This document shows positions 5,009 through 5,009 of a DNA stretch of 5,009 nucleotides, piece by piece. Below the pieces are notes generated by a model, which was given only the letters and a program-made list of their open reading frames with translations, was not told the origin of the DNA and made no database searches. Positions within the stretch are counted from its first letter, which is position 1. Each line of letters starts with the position of its first letter. This stretch comes from Candidatus Eisenbergiella stercorigallinarum (lineage in GTDB: Bacteria > Bacillota > Clostridia > Lachnospirales > Lachnospiraceae), in assembly GCA_019120525.1 (NCBI GenBank), contig DWUW01000010.1, positions 1-5,009 on the forward strand, in the 5' to 3' direction. A program made the translations under genes and the position numbers.

Positions 5009-5009
5009 T

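Overview
The window reads as a stretch of chromosome from an anaerobic Clostridia-type Firmicute, most likely a Lachnospiraceae-like gut bacterium. The grounds are strong AGGAGG-type ribosome sites, moderately high GC by eye, and proteins that look like that group's versions of EtfA, DegV, YbaK and MtnA. This assignment is inference from protein character, not from a database search. All supportable genes lie on the + strand; the long reverse-strand frames look like shadows.

Layout: (1) 2-481, the 3' half of etfA, the electron-transfer flavoprotein alpha subunit. It is followed by a good intrinsic terminator at 503-551, so a transcription unit ends here, perhaps a butyrate-type bcd-etfB-etfA operon lying upstream. 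(2) 591-1478, a DegV-family fatty-acid-binding protein. (3) 1524-2006, a YbaK/EbsC-type Cys-tRNA deacylase, 45 nt downstream and plausibly co-transcribed with DegV. (4) 2007-2428, about 420 nt without a recognised gene. It holds GC-rich hairpins, one possible 64-residue basic single-pass membrane protein (2102-2296), and a 38-bp-period direct repeat (two near-perfect copies and one degenerate) in the leader before the next gene. (5) 2429-3496, mtnA, methylthioribose-1-phosphate isomerase of methionine salvage, probably starting at a TTG codon. (6) 3485-3541, AT-rich alternating hairpins and a likely sigma-A promoter. (7) 3563-3607, a 14-codon reading frame with a strong ribosome site whose stop codon overlaps the start of the next gene. 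(8) 3604-4848, a multi-pass membrane acyltransferase (acyltransferase-3 / fucose-4-O-acetylase-like). (9) 4849-5008, a short coding-looking frame interrupted by a TGA near its beginning and ending where another gene may start just outside the window.

The genes do not form one obvious pathway. EtfA is energy metabolism, YbaK is translation quality control for cysteine, MtnA recycles the methylthio group of S-adenosylmethionine, and the acyltransferase probably decorates a surface glycan. I see no defence system, CRISPR array, transposase or RNA gene. The parts most worth a second look are small: the repeat leader before mtnA, the overlapping upstream frame before the acyltransferase, and the interrupted small frame at the right edge.
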